From assembly GCA_029959085.1 (NCBI GenBank), contig JARWIR010000010.1, positions 35,208,731 through 35,272,730 of the forward strand: a stretch of DNA of 64,000 nucleotides. The letters run 5' to 3'. The stretch comes from Nemophila menziesii (lineage: Eukaryota > Streptophyta > Magnoliopsida > Boraginales > Hydrophyllaceae). Shown here in pieces: positions 21,006 to 32,475 of this stretch (the stretch's first letter is position 1; every line of letters starts with the position of its first letter). Below the pieces are notes generated by a model. That model was given only the letters and a program-made list of their open reading frames with translations, searched no databases and had not been told where the DNA came from. A program made the position numbers and the translations under genes.

Positions 21006-22160
21006 ATGTTTTAGTTAAAATTGTATATTTTACATTTCGGTCTTAGAATAATGGAGGAGTTGGATTTACTGGTTTATAACGCGATAATTTGCTAGAATCG
21101 TAAGTGATAAATTTGCTAAAACCGTAAATGTTTGTGAGTAATATTGTGGTTCGATGAACAAGTTAACAAGAGTTTAGAAGTGCAATATATTTACAAAAAA
21201 TAAACTCATGGATATATTAGCTAATAAGGAGGGGAATAAAGTTGGATAACATGGTTTGTAGTGTATATTGATCTTACATATAGTCTATTTTAGAAAAAAA
21301 AAGTCTATAGATTATCCTATAAATTTCTCATATTTTTCTTTTTTCTTAATAATGATTCTTTTTATTTTAATATAAGAAAGTTACTTTTTGATTCAGTATT
21401 ATCTAAAAGAATAACTAAGATTTTGACAAGTTGAACTAACCTAATTAATTTGAATAGTGATTCTTGATTCATAAATTATATTAAGTCTTATATAAATATT
21501 ACAGCCATTCGTTGCTTTCCTTTTTAAATAATTAATTGTGATTTGTGAATTGGATGGGAGGCTTGTAGCTTGAAGTTAGGATGGTAACGATGATTACAAT
21601 GACATAGTGGGTACTCTCGAGCTTTAAACATGCAAAGCTGTATTTAGTGAAAGTAGTCACTCACTTCCTTTTAGGAAATGCTTTATAAAGTTTCAAATAA
21701 AGTTTAAGTTCAATATATAAACCCGTTTATGAGAGTAATAATATTCCCAATCTATTTGAACAAAAAAAAAATCTCAATCTAGTGGTTAGTTGTTAAATGA
21801 CAAAAGAATGAGGAGAAAAGTCCGAAATATTCATCATAAAATGATATGGGGGATTAAGAGTAGATAAATATCATCGATTGATTTTGATATATAATATACG
21901 GGGATTGATTGGAAGAATCCACAAACTATTATCAGTTGCCTATTAAGTCTACTTTATCAAAAATGTCTAAATTGTCTTTTTGTTCTATTAATATTTTTTG
22001 ACTTACCAAAACTAATTTCATAATTATATGCAATCAACCAATTAATTGCAAAACAGAAAAGGAAAAGCATTAAATTAAAGTACAAAACAAAGCTAATAAA
22101 ACGAATAAATAATTATATATTTTTCTTTAATATTTGCGTATTAATTACAAAAGAAAATTG
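21006..22160. other. Unassigned A/T-rich sequence
   Basis: No gene, RNA or element terminus was recognised. Confidence 0.5.
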
Positions 22161-22164
22161 CACC

Positions 22165-22390
22165 TGTAATTACAAACTACCGATATTAACTAGCACACCA
22201 CTGATATTAACTAGCACACCACTGATATTCAACACGTAGCCCATCAGTACAAACCACCGATATTAACTAGCACACCACTGATATTCCACACAGAACCATA
22301 AAAAATGTGCAATGTGTCCACACGTAAACCATCAGTACAAACCACCGATACTAACTAACACACCACTGGTATTCCACACGTAACCCATCA
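22165..22390. repeat. Imperfect tandem repeat, about 3 units
   Basis: Blocks of 55-90 bp containing TACAAACCACCGATATTAAC, TAGCACACCACTGATATTC and CACGTAACCCATCAG follow one another, with an internal 24-bp duplication in the first block. The array directly adjoins the 127-codon minus-strand frame. Confidence 0.85.
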
Positions 22391-22771
22391 GAAATGTGCA
22401 GTGTCTTCAACTCCGATTTGTGCAGGATTCTTGAAAGTTGAAACACATAAAATGGTCACCGTCAATCGATACAGAAGCAACCACAAAGGCACTCCATCAA
22501 TTGACAGTCTGGTCCACCTTTCAAGCCCTCCTACTGCCGCACCAGAAAATGCAGAATTAATATTATTAATAAATTGCATATCAGGTCCCTGGCGTGGAGA
22601 AGACCCTCCTGGAACCTGCTGCTGTTCGCTGATGGGTCCATTTCCACTATCGCTGCTCCTATTTCTGCGCTGCTGCCCACCTGATCGGTCCGCTGCTCCT
22701 ATGAACATCGCCGGATTAAAGGGCGTCTTCATCTCCACAAATCTTTGACGAATCTTCGTAAGGCTTTTCAC
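22388..22771 (-). CDS. Unidentified small ORF, minus strand
   Basis: A 127-residue frame in a GC-rich island (22480-22830) inside A/T-rich DNA. The N-terminal part is basic and Ser/Gly/Gln-rich (GGQQRRNRSSDSG, EQQQVPGGSSPRQG). The C-terminal part has one hydrophobic stretch, VPLWLLLYRLTVTILCV, that could span a membrane. The opposite strand is also open over most of its length, so coding status is unproven. The adjoining tandem repeat and abrupt base-composition change suggest a gene fragment carried by a DNA transposon. I do not recognise a family. Confidence 0.3.
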   Translation of the reverse strand: MKSLTKIRQRFVEMKTPFNPAMFIGAADRSGGQQRRNRSSDSGNGPISEQQQVPGGSSPRQGPDMQFINNINSAFSGAAVGGLERWTRLSIDGVPLWLLLYRLTVTILCVSTFKNPAQIGVEDTAHF

Positions 22772-22869
22772 TCTTATTTTATGGAGCGACGGAGAGGGGC
22801 GGCGTGAAGGGAGTGGTGGTCGGCTTCATTGTTCTCCCGCGTTTACTTTTTCTTTTATGTTTTATATGA

Positions 22870-23400
22870 ATTGATTTCTTTTTTTAATTTTGGGATTAAT
22901 TAGATATGATTTAAAAGATGAATCAATTACAAAAGATATTAATGGATTGAGATAATTATGGAAGAATCTTATAAGATCAATTATTAAGGGGGTAAGGATG
23001 GTATATCAATTAAAACGCTGAACCTTCTTGGGGTGAAATAATTGGCTGGACTATTTGGGGGTGGGTTATTTAGTTTGTGGACATTTTAAGCAAATAACTC
23101 TATAATATAATCATATATAAATTAGAAAATAGATAAATAGATAAGTTTACATTAATAAAATAATATAATCTATATTTTATATTTGATTAAATTATATCAA
23201 ATTATTTGATAATATTTTAATGATATAAATCTTAATGACCTAGATAGTTAGTAAAAGATTCTCCCCTTCCTTCCCCTCCTATCACGCTAAAAATAAATTG
23301 TAAATACAAAATTAACAATTAGACAAAATGCTGAACAATTTTTAACTTTATTGACAGCCCATACGAACAATAGGCTAACTAAGAGAGCACGTTCAATTGA
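22870..23400. other. Unassigned A/T-rich sequence
   Basis: No gene was recognised. The stretch at 23025-23090 (GGACTATTTGGGGGTGGGTT, then TAGTTTGTGGACA) looks like the end of a DNA transposon. Its TCCACAAACTA end partly matches 21927, but no target duplication supports the pairing. Confidence 0.4.
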
Positions 23401-25545
23401 GTCTCCTAATTAGAACGACAGCCAAAAGGTAACTCTGATGATTACTCCATTGGTGAACCCTTCAAGGAAAACCTTTGGATGGCGATATCGCTCTAATAGG
23501 TATGCATGTATTGAATCCGGCTATAGTTGATTTTAATGAGAATATGAAGATGAAGACAGTGAATGAAAAGTGATTTTACTACACTTATTGAAGATGATTG
23601 AGGATTGTGAATATCCATAGGTGGTGAGGTCAAGCGAAGTGGAAATTGGAGCAATTGAACTGTGGAGTAACACAGTTGTAATTAGATTATTGGGGTGTAT
23701 TGTATGGTATAATTATTTGGTTTCAAAACTAAAACAAATATGGAGTCCAAAGGGTTTGTTCGAAATGGTGGACATTGGTCATGGGTATTTCGTAGATGAA
23801 TTTTTATCATAATCTAGTTGTCTGAGAGTGGACGGCGAACTTCATATCTCATGGAGCGTCTATTACTACTACTACTGCCTAGGTTAGTATCTCAAATATG
23901 GGGATGCAAAAATACACCTCACGCATACTCTGGAAAATGGGCAATATAATAGGTAAGACAGTGAGAATTGATGAACTAACAAAAACAAGAAAAGGGGGAA
24001 TTATGTGAGGTTAGCCGTTGAACTTGATCTTGATAAACCTTTACTACCAAAAATACATATAGGGGGAGAGGTTTGTAAAGTTGAATATGAAGGATTGCAT
24101 ATGATTTGTTTTGATTGTGGGCCTTTAGGCATCAAAATGATAAATGTCCGTTAAACGGACATCAAGATAATGAAAATAAAGAGGGTACATGTCCTCATAA
24201 AGGAGCAATTGTGGTGAGTAGTGTGGTGGCGCCGAGTGTGGAAGAACAATTAGTATTCATAGAATAGATGACAGTTCAGAGAGGAAGAAGTAAATTGGGA
24301 GTGAGAAGATAATAATAGTGGACATGTGGCAAAAAAATGGACAAAATAGTGGATTGGGGTTGAGATTTGAATCTTGATTATTAGGAGGAAAGCGCATCGG
24401 CAGGGAGGTACGCAAAACAACCTCACTTCAAGGAAGGAAAAATGTGCCAAAAACTACCTCGTTGGGACAAACAAAGGCCAAGTCAAGAAAATATAAGGGG
24501 GAACTTTGGTACATAAACTATTATTGTGATCGAATTTGAGAAAGAAAGAAAGCTTGAGGCAAAGATCGGTAAGGGGAAGGAATCAGTTATGGAAATTACG
24601 GTGGAGAACATTCATTTTCAAGTAGGGAAGATATCGAGTAAAAATGGAAAACATAAAGCTGGTAAAGTGCGGGTGAGTACAGTGATGGCAAGGACTAAAT
24701 TGGAAAATGGGGAAACTTTTGGGGCGCAACTGAAAGTAAGGGGGTTGTAGGGGCGAAAGAGAATAAAACTCCATGGGCGAAAATGCAAATAGGTGAAATT
24801 GTGGGACAATGCCGAACTTATGGAGCAGAATTTGATACTAGCTTCGTGAGGAATAGAGAGGCTGCTAATCTGACAACTCTGACAGACGATCCTAGATTTA
24901 ATTCTGATGCAACAGATGTTTACATTGTTGATCCGGGACCTATGAGAAGTTTAACACCTGGTTCGAGCAAGTCTTCTGAAGCTATGGGTGAATTTGATGA
25001 CCAGAATGCTAGCCAATCCCATAAATGCCTGAGGATGGGGAAATGAGAAAGGGAGACGGCCAGAGGTGTCCGGGAAAGCCTAAGACGTGATTGTCGAATC
25101 CTAAGGAACATAGATGGAATAGCGTAAACCACAGGTTGAATATCTTGATTTGGAAATTGTCATGGGGATGTGGTTGAGAATTTCAGGCGTGTGGTTTGGG
25201 AAATGATACGTATACACAAAGCTTGGTTATTAATTATTGTGTAGCCAAGAACTAGTGGTACAAAGGCAAACGGAATCATTGAAAGTTCGGATAAAGAAAA
25301 TTCGACGAAGGTTGAAGCGGAAACTTACAAAGAAGGTATATGGGTAATCTTGGACAATACTGACATTGATATTAAGATGGGAGCATCAATATGGGATGCA
25401 CCGATTCCGTATATAGACCCCCAAAGGAACTTTAGAGTAGATGGGCGACACCGTGCACTATAGTTAGTGCTCCTTCGGAAGTTTAGTAAGTTTTTAACTT
25501 GACTTACCGGTCTTGGTTAGATCTCAGTTGTATTTGAAAAAAAAA
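23400..25545 (+). mobile_element. Degenerate LINE: ORF1 and endonuclease start
   Basis: Three recognisable blocks occur in LINE order. At 23640-23810 a frame reads NTVVIRLLGCIVWYNYLVSK and DIGHGYFV, the DUF4283 RNA-binding domain of plant LINE ORF1. At 24005-24155 a broken frame reads LAVELDLDKPLLPKIHIGGE and MICFDCGPLG, the CCHC_4 zinc knuckle region. At 25140-25400 a frame begins NILIWNCHGD and contains IRIHKAWLLII and GIWVILDN, the start of the endonuclease. Reverse transcriptase is absent. An A-rich tail near 25535-25545 may be the 3' end after an internal deletion. Stops and shifts occur throughout. Confidence 0.7.
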
Positions 25546-26120
25546 AGGAAAATGATATAAAAAAGAAAAAGCACTAATTTAGTTAAGTGATAATCGTTAA
25601 AATCTATCATATTTTAGTATATATATATATGGTACTTTATCTTGAATTTTAATTGTTTGTGCACATAAAGAGGAAATAATTAGAGTGTTTTTTCGATAGT
25701 AAAAGATTTTATTGGCCAATAACAACTAGATTAAATCTAAAAAGATTATAACTAACCAAATAAGTATGGCCTAAAAACAAAAAATATATAGACCCAAAAC
25801 TCGACTCTGATTTCGATAATTGTAAATAATTCAAAAAATTGCACCACACAATCCCAACCGTCAGAATGGTTGCAGAAGCAACCACACGGATAGAACTTCC
25901 AAAAATCAAGTATAGGATCATGATCACGAACAAAATCTGCTCAATGCGATATCTGAAATTTATTATGAAATCACAAATTCTCTATCATACCCAACAACAG
26001 AGTAGGTTTTGAATATGAGGATCTAGAATGATGAAAAATTGCTCAACCAATTAAATTTAGTGAAAACCAAGCTGAGAATATCAAGCATAGACATATTTAA
26101 CAACCAAAAAAACATTCACT
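25546..26120. other. Unassigned A/T-rich sequence
   Basis: No gene or element end was recognised. Confidence 0.5.
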
Positions 26121-26129
26121 AATATACCT

Positions 26130-26372
26130 TTTTTTTAGTACGTGGGTGTTCGGGCAAGCTTACGCGCACCACGACTATCCCACCGGGATATACATGCCCT
26201 CTCATGCATATTCCCAGATAATTCAGAAATAGGTTACCTATATTCAGGGAGGTGATTCGAACCTTGTACCTCTCACTTCACATCCTTTAGGGGAAGGATT
26301 TGAACCTTGTACCTCCGTTTAAGTGTTGAAGAAATATCAAAGTCTTGTCATTGAGCTAACCCAACTGGTTTG
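26130..26372 (-). mobile_element. tRNA-derived SINE, 243 bp
   Basis: On the minus strand the insert starts with a tRNA-like head: a GTTAGCTCAATGA box A region (26350-26362) and a GGTTCAAATCC box B (26296-26306), with a second box-B-like GGTTCGAATCA at 26252-26262. It ends in a run of A. It is flanked by AATATACCT on both sides (26121-26129 and 26373-26381). A 5'-truncated relative of its 3' half lies at 43263-43372. Confidence 0.85.
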
Positions 26373-26436
26373 AATATACCTATTAAGAGACAGTTATTTT
26401 TATTAATAGTAAGATTTTTTTCTTGTCTATCATCAT

Positions 26437-26837
26437 ATTCCTTTCGTCCCATAATATGTGTCACCTTTTCTTTGCACATAAATTAAGAAAATTCATTTAT
26501 TAACACTAATTACTAAAATGTTATTTTATAAAGTGCCTTAGAGCCCATTTGGAATTGATTATTTTAGAGCTAAAAGCATTTTTTGATTAAAATTAAATTA
26601 TTTATAAAAAATATTAAAAAATATTCTTACATCTAAAATCACTTTAAGTGATTTTATTATAATAATCACTTATCTAGTTCTTTTCCTAAAAGTGATTTTC
26701 AGGGTCTAAAGTTATTTTAAGAATCTAAAATCAATTCAAGTGATTATTTTGAAAAGCAATCTCAAACGGACACTTAATATCTTAAAGATTTATTGAATAC
26801 TAACTAGACGCATATCATGGGACAAGTAATTTTAGTA
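26437..26837. mobile_element. Degenerate Stowaway-like element
   Basis: The left part (CTTTCGTCCCATAATATGTG) and the complement of the right part (CTTGTCCCATGATATGCGTC) form an inverted pair resembling the CTCCCTCCGTCCC ends of plant Stowaway elements. The Tourist-like MITE at 26541-26773 is nested inside. Confidence 0.5.
26541..26773. mobile_element. Tourist/PIF-like MITE, 233 bp
   Basis: The left end GAGCCCATTTGGAATTG and the complement of the right end, GTGTCCGTTTGAGATTG, are imperfect terminal inverted repeats. TTA flanks both sides (26538-26540 and 26774-26776), the duplication used by PIF/Harbinger elements. It has internal inverted segments (AAGTGATTTTA) and no coding capacity. Confidence 0.7.
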
Positions 26838-26851
26838 AATAAAGACATAGT

Positions 26852-27170
26852 ATAGGACAATAAGAGTAGATTTTATCTATTTTTGTATATATTAATCATA
26901 TTGTATGCTTGTAGACATGGAAAATTTGGGGGTTCCAAAGAAAGAGGGAGAGGTTAATATTCATCCACTTGTTTCCGATGAGGGTTGTAAATTAATAATA
27001 GCTATAGACACATATTATAGGACAATAAGAGTATCTTTTATCTAATTTTTTATATAATAATTATATTGTATGCTTTCAGACATGGCAAATTTGGGGATTT
27101 CAATCGCAAGGGATGAGAGATTAATATTCATCCAATTTTTTTCCAAGGAAGGTAGTAAATTTTAGTCTGG
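26852..27170. repeat. Direct duplication, ~160-bp unit x2
   Basis: Two diverged copies, about 26852-27000 and 27018-27165. Each runs from GGACAATAAGAGTA through TTGTATGCTT and ACATGG to TTAATATTCATCCA. No function was recognised. Confidence 0.75.
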
Positions 27171-27835
27171 CTGGAGTAGGGTAGGGTTTATATTTTAGTT
27201 GGGGATATGCAACTTTTTTACTCACATTTTTTCACATAAAAAATTGGGCAAATTCGTAATGTACCCTGAGCCCAAGGGAAGGGCACAACCCGTCCAGACA
27301 CTTTATTTTCCAACTGTTTTTCGAATGAGAAAATTTCATCTACTTTATGGTTCGTTTCTCAATCTTATGTTCCACTTTTTATCTTGCAAAATCCAATATT
27401 TGTTGACAATGAAAATATTATAGCATAACTCTTCTAGTATCTTTCGAAACGGTATTTTTGATTTTCTTATCTTACTAACAAACATCATTCATTGGCGAGA
27501 CACTTTTGGACCAATGTCTTGTAAGACACCACAATGAATTAACCAAAGTGAGATGGTCTAAGAGCGAGATCATCCAAAATTTGGTTTTCTCTTGTTATGT
27601 CAAATGGACAACAAGAAATATATACTTTATGCAACCCAATTTTGCAATCACCCCAAGTGACTTTCTTTTACTTAATAGCTTGTTGTTTGAATAATTTCAC
27701 ATCTTACACCAATTTCTATAGTCCTCTCGCCTAAATTAGGCAAATGTTTTTCAAACTCCATTTATATCCATCTCACAACTAATTCCTAAAAATATACAAT
27801 CCAATCATTCGTAAAAGGCGCAAAACCCATTTGGA
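27171..27835. other. Unassigned sequence
   Basis: No domain or element end was recognised. Short open frames at 27199-27423 and 27506-27694 match nothing I know. Confidence 0.4.
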
Positions 27836-28075
27836 AACAAAATAACCCATTATAAACCAACACAACCACCCATTAGAAAACACACACAACACGATAAAAA
27901 TGAATCAACCCATTCAAAAAAACAAAGTAGTACACTAGAAACCAACATGCAATCCGAGCGAACATAAACTACCTCGCCACCCATTCAAAAACACATACAA
28001 CTTATTTGAAAATGAAATAACCCATTACATGAAAAAATAATCCATTAAAAACACGAACAACCCATCTGGTGATGT
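27836..28075. repeat. Degenerate minisatellite with AACCCATT
   Basis: ACCCATT or close variants recur about ten times at irregular 15-40 bp spacing, separated by A/C-rich spacers with ACACACAAC. On the other strand this reads AATGGGTTGTT..., like the GATGGGATT arrays of the MULE at 17084-19438, so it may be the inside of another DNA transposon. Confidence 0.65.
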
Positions 28076-28359
28076 TGTATTCGAAGGTTGCAGACGCCAT
28101 TAATGGAGGAGTTGAGAAGAATTCGAACAAAGAAGATGGAGAAGACGATGGTTATTGAACAAAGAAGAATTCAAAACTTGCTACTTGCTACTTGAAATTT
28201 GAAAAATTGTTTATAGAAATAGTAGACCAAAACAATACAGTTTGAATCCATATTAGTCTTATCATAAACTTGTACAAACAGAATGTGATAAAGATGGACA
28301 ATAATCTAAGAAGGGGAGCTCAATAACAAGAAGATATATAATTTAATATGCAAATCAAC

Positions 28360-29021
28360 CGTTCCCTTGAAAATTAGGAATTTCGCTTGTAAATTTCATA
28401 ATAACGCTATTCCTACTAAGTGTAATTTAAAGAAGAAGAAATGTGTGGAGGGTGATATTTGTGAATGGTGTGAAGATGGAGCTGAGACAATAGAACATAT
28501 TATTCTTAAATGCCCTTTTAGTAAAGGAGTATGGGAGAATTCGCAACTTCAATGTAGGATTGATGAAAACTTTACGAAAAAATAGGTGAATGGATTATAA
28601 ATATTATTGAGTGTTACACGAAAAATGGGTGGGACCAGCCACTGGTTATGGCAATTGTTCTCATAACAATATGGAATATTTGAAAAGTACGGAGAAGGTT
28701 TTTTCGAGAGCAAGAAGTGGAGTACGTGGGATATTATCGACAAAACAAAATCTACCATTCGCTATCTATTTGGGGAAGTGAATTTGATTATACAAGAAAA
28801 GGATGTTTCTTTGGATAGTGGGAGTGAAGATAAGGATGAAGATAATCCGATTCTAGTGGATGAAACTGAGAATATTTGGCTAAATGATTCTTCATTTATA
28901 AACAGTTGGGATCCATCTAGTATGGTTTCTTTAGCAATAAATAAGAAGGGGGAAATTAAACATAAGATTACTAAGAGAGCGAGAATTAATAGTAGTGTGG
29001 AGGGTGAAGCTGATAGTCCTA
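28360..29021 (+). pseudogene. LINE remnant: zinc-binding (zf-RVT) region and linker
   Basis: The frame at 28367-28585 contains IPTKCNLKKKKCVEGDICEW and C-x2-C plus HIILKCPFSKGVW, the zinc-binding domain after the LINE reverse transcriptase. The next stretch (28620-28750) reads PLVMAIVLITIWNI in broken frames, the linker before RNase H. An acidic frame follows (28778-29020). The RNase H of the same element resumes after the repeat at 29022-30330. Confidence 0.75.
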
Positions 29022-30330
29022 GAGGGGGGTGAATAGGATTACTAATAAGATTAATGCCTAATTAAAAATCTTTTGGACAATTATAAGTTTAAGAAAGAAA
29101 CTTCTAAGTCAACTAATATATCAAACTCTTAAGGGATCATACAATGGATAAGCTAAGAGGTTCGATATATAAGTGATACAAGTAAAACGATTTTCTAATC
29201 TCTTACTACTCTAGATGACAATATGTTAGATAAACTAGATAATCAATATCACAATATTCATGCTAGCATATTATCAAACATATAAAGTGCGGAAAGTAAA
29301 TAGAGTAGGGATAGAAAGATACACACGATTTATAGTGGTTCGGTTTCCCTACATCCACTACCTAAGGAAGCCTCCTTAGGATTTCAAGCTTTTCACTAAG
29401 CTCCCGTGTCTCTCTTAACCGGGTCGAGAACACAATAACCCTTACAACCTCTTCGATAACACGAAGGACAACCTCTTCGAAACCACGAAGGAAACTCTTG
29501 TGTAATCACAACACAAGGACACCAAGTATACTCCCTATACTTGAATTCTCTCTTAATCTATCTATTACAAGAACTAGACTTAAGAGGATAAATACAAAGT
29601 GTTTAAGGGGTGAAACTACTTTGCTTAACAATCTCCTAATGAGTAGATATAACACTTAAGCATGAAAGACTCCTCTTGAGTGGATAGAACTTTGTGGCTT
29701 CTTTGATTTACTCCTTGAATGAGTAGATATGACAATTATAGCTCTTGACACCTTCTTGGATGATAACAATTAAGCCCCTAAGTGTATATGGGTTGAAGGT
29801 GTGATTGTAGCCTTGAAAGACCTTCAATTTATAGCTGCAAAATGCTCCCAACGGTCATAAGAATTGTCTCCAACGGATATATTAATATCCCCAACGGATA
29901 TATTCTTTTTGTCTTCATTTTGCTGCAGGAAACCCTAATCTGCGGTGCACCGCGGGGTTGGTGAGGTGCACCGCGCCAACTTTCGCTTATTGCTCATTTT
30001 CTAGTCCCGGGCTAGCCATGCTCCGTGCCCTGGTCCGCAAATCTGCGGTGTACCGCACCCAAGGTCCGGTGTACCGCGCCAAAGGTCTAAAACACCTTTT
30101 AATGAGTATATCTTTTGCTACGATGCTCGGATCAGAAAACTTTCTTCACGAGAGTTGTAGAGAACATCATTCTAATAAACTTTGTAGTTGATCACTAAAG
30201 CTAATTCTCAATGTACACAAAGATAAGGTTAAAGGTATTTGTATGAGAATTAGTTTCTTAAGATAAAACAATAAAGCTTTGATCTAAATGATAAAGAATG
30301 TGCTTTTTGATGTATTAGAGTGCAAGATAG
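29022..30330 (+). mobile_element. 1.3-kb repeat insertion starting GGGGGGTGAATAGG
   Basis: An insertion that separates the linker and RNase H of one LINE. It starts with a G-run followed by TGAATAGG, a start I associate with an abundant plant repeat. Contents: a segment TTTATAGTGGTTCGGTTTCC (29328), repeated CTCTTCGATAACACGAAGGA-like units (29450-29490), two CCAACGGATAT copies, and two pairs of GCGGTGCACCGC-like palindromes (29942/29963 and 30045/30066). No coding capacity. Class and exact right end are uncertain. AGAGG occurs at both putative borders. Confidence 0.55.
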
Positions 30331-30775
30331 AATGTATATAACAATAGTAATTAGCACACTAAACACAAGAGGATTTGTCACAATAAAACAACCTATTAAG
30401 GGAGGCTATATGCCAACGGAAGCGTGGGCTATTCTCCTGGCCATGAGATCTGCAGCATATCTCGGTTTTCAGAGTAGTTCTTTCTACTCTGACAACCTTG
30501 TGTTCAAGGTATTAATCTTCGGAAGGGGTTCGATCGGAGGATCCGCCCTATGGTTTCTGAAGTCTGGAGGTGGATAGGATGATTCCCGAATTGGAAAGTG
30601 ATTCATGTGAAAAGGGAATTTAACGGTATTGCTGATAGACTTGCCAAGTGTGTAAGACGTAAATTGGACATTTTTAGTTGTTCTTGCGATTTGGTGATTG
30701 AGTTCTTTAGTAGTATTAATAAGTTGTATTTTCTTAAAACGTCTCGGTAAATTTATGTTTGTATTTGACCAAAAA
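30331..30775 (+). pseudogene. LINE RNase H remnant and 3' end
   Basis: Frames read YMPTEAWAILLAMRSAAYLG, FYSDN (RNase H core) and HVKREFNGIADRLAKCV (C-terminal catalytic Asp motif), with a frameshift between. An A-rich tail lies at 30768-30780. It continues the LINE of 28360-29021. Confidence 0.75.
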
Positions 30776-30789
30776 AAAGAAAGAACCCA

Positions 30790-31120
30790 TATTAGTCTTT
30801 AATACAAACCTGATTTTCTTTGAAATGGTAGAAAAAACATTTCAATAACTATTATGGTTTCGAAAATCAAAGTCTATCATACTTTGTTGAGCAGTAGACT
30901 GTGAACAATCTGTCGAGATTTGCTATTTGGATTTCAAAAATCCTTTATAGAAATGGGCATGTTTAATGACGGTTTTTAAATTTTAATTTATTAACTAGTA
31001 ATTATAATAGGTATTCCGATTCACTATAATTTTTTCCTAAACTTTAAGAAGAAACTATTTTAGATTTAAAATTCTTTAGGTATATCTCAATATTTATTGT
31101 CTTGTCTAAATCTCATAAAT
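30790..31120. other. Unassigned A/T-rich sequence
   Basis: Nothing was recognised. Confidence 0.5.
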
Positions 31121-31123
31121 ACT

Positions 31124-31350
31124 GAGTAATGCTATGACATGTTATTTTAATTTGAAATAATGATATATATCACAAAAAATTATATCATCAAATATATTAT
31201 AAATAATGTGACATAATTTAATTAAAAATTAATTAAAATTAATTGAATCCACAAAAAAATTAATAATTTATTATTATTTTAGTTATGTCAAGTTATGGAT
31301 GGTATTATTAATGATATGATTTTTAGTTTTCTATATCATTACTCTTTAAT
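31124..31350. mobile_element. Possible A/T-rich MITE
   Basis: GAGTAATGCTAT at the left and the complement GAGTAATGATAT at the right bracket about 225 bp of very A/T-rich sequence. No target duplication could be fixed. Confidence 0.35.
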
Positions 31351-31489
31351 TTTATATGTTCTAACAAATGGAAGAAATTACAAAGAAACAACCGTAATAT
31401 CGGAAAAAAACAACAACTGTAACAAATATTAATAAGGTAAAAACAATTTGATTATTGACCAAACAAATATAATACTCAGGCATTTCATT

Positions 31490-32475
31490 TAACAAGCTCG
31501 CCACTTCTTTACCTGGCGAGCATGTAGGAATATCTTACCGACACGTAAAAACTTATACAACAGACATTGCAGTGATAACAAATGGTGTTACTGGTGTGAC
31601 AAACAAACGGAAACGAACATTCATCTACTTTTAACATCTTCTTTTTGTAAGCAGGTTTGGGCAGGGGTCGGCTCTGCAAATTAGGATTCCAGAGACCGAG
31701 TCAAACAATCTCAGAGACTGGTTCATCCCCGTGTCTGAGTTTGCCAATCACACGGAGTGGGATACCAGAGTTGTGACCGTGTACATTCTGCTTATGATGT
31801 GGAATATCTGGAAACATAAGATGAAATGCATACATGAAAACGAGTTACTGGATATTAAGACAGGTTTTTTGCTACTAATGCATCTATGAAGGATTTTTTT
31901 GGACATGACTGGGGGACCACACCCATTAGAGCAGGCCTGGGACAGACAAATGAAGCCGACCTCTCTTCTGGACCCTGAAATTCCCCAGGCACACTGGTCA
32001 TTTACACATGCAACGCTTCTTTTAACATCGATCTGAATGGTGCGGAATTGGGATTGTCAAGAGGAATAGCCTCCAACAGAAGGCAAGTGTACTCAAAGAA
32101 TATTGGGACTGACTCCGCGGCCGAAAGAGAGGCAATCGCGGTTCTGGAAGCTGTAACTATGGTCAGGCGAGACAGGACCAAGAAAACAAATATTTGCTCA
32201 GACAACCTTGATTTGATTCAAGGTATCAAATCGCTGCCAACAGCGTGGTCGAAAGTCAAAACATACGTCAAGCAGATTAACACATATGTGGAAGAGCATG
32301 GAAACATGTTCTTTGTTCATATCCCAAGACGTTTTAATGGAATGGCCGACAGAGCAGCGCGTGGCGCTAGGCAACGGTAACCTGTAGGGATCGGCAGTTA
32401 CTAATCACCCTCCGCTGTAAAAGATTAGGCATCGATTAAGTTAATTTTAGGCTCACTTGTCCGCTAAAAAAAATA
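31490..32475 (+). mobile_element. 5'-truncated LINE: zf-RVT, linker, RNase H, tail
   Basis: At 31500-31670 a frame reads FTWRACRNILPTRKNLYNRH, CYWC, then HLLLTSSFCKQVW, the zinc-binding domain. At 32048-32380 a 110-codon frame covers the RNase H: AEREAIAVLEAV (Glu), ICSDNLDLIQGI (Asp), and HIPRRFNGMADRAARGA (C-terminal Asp). The 3' UTR ends in an A-run at 32466-32475. Frames shift between the two domains, so it is non-functional. Base composition is more GC-rich than its surroundings. Confidence 0.8.

Noticed and set aside
21920..23090. A second MULE with TCCACAAACTA ends
   Set aside because: Only about 11 bp match at the ends and the flanking 9-mers differ, so the pairing is not supported.
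26250..26372. A tRNA gene on the minus strand
   Set aside because: Same reasoning: SINE head with target duplications and poly(A), no complete tRNA.
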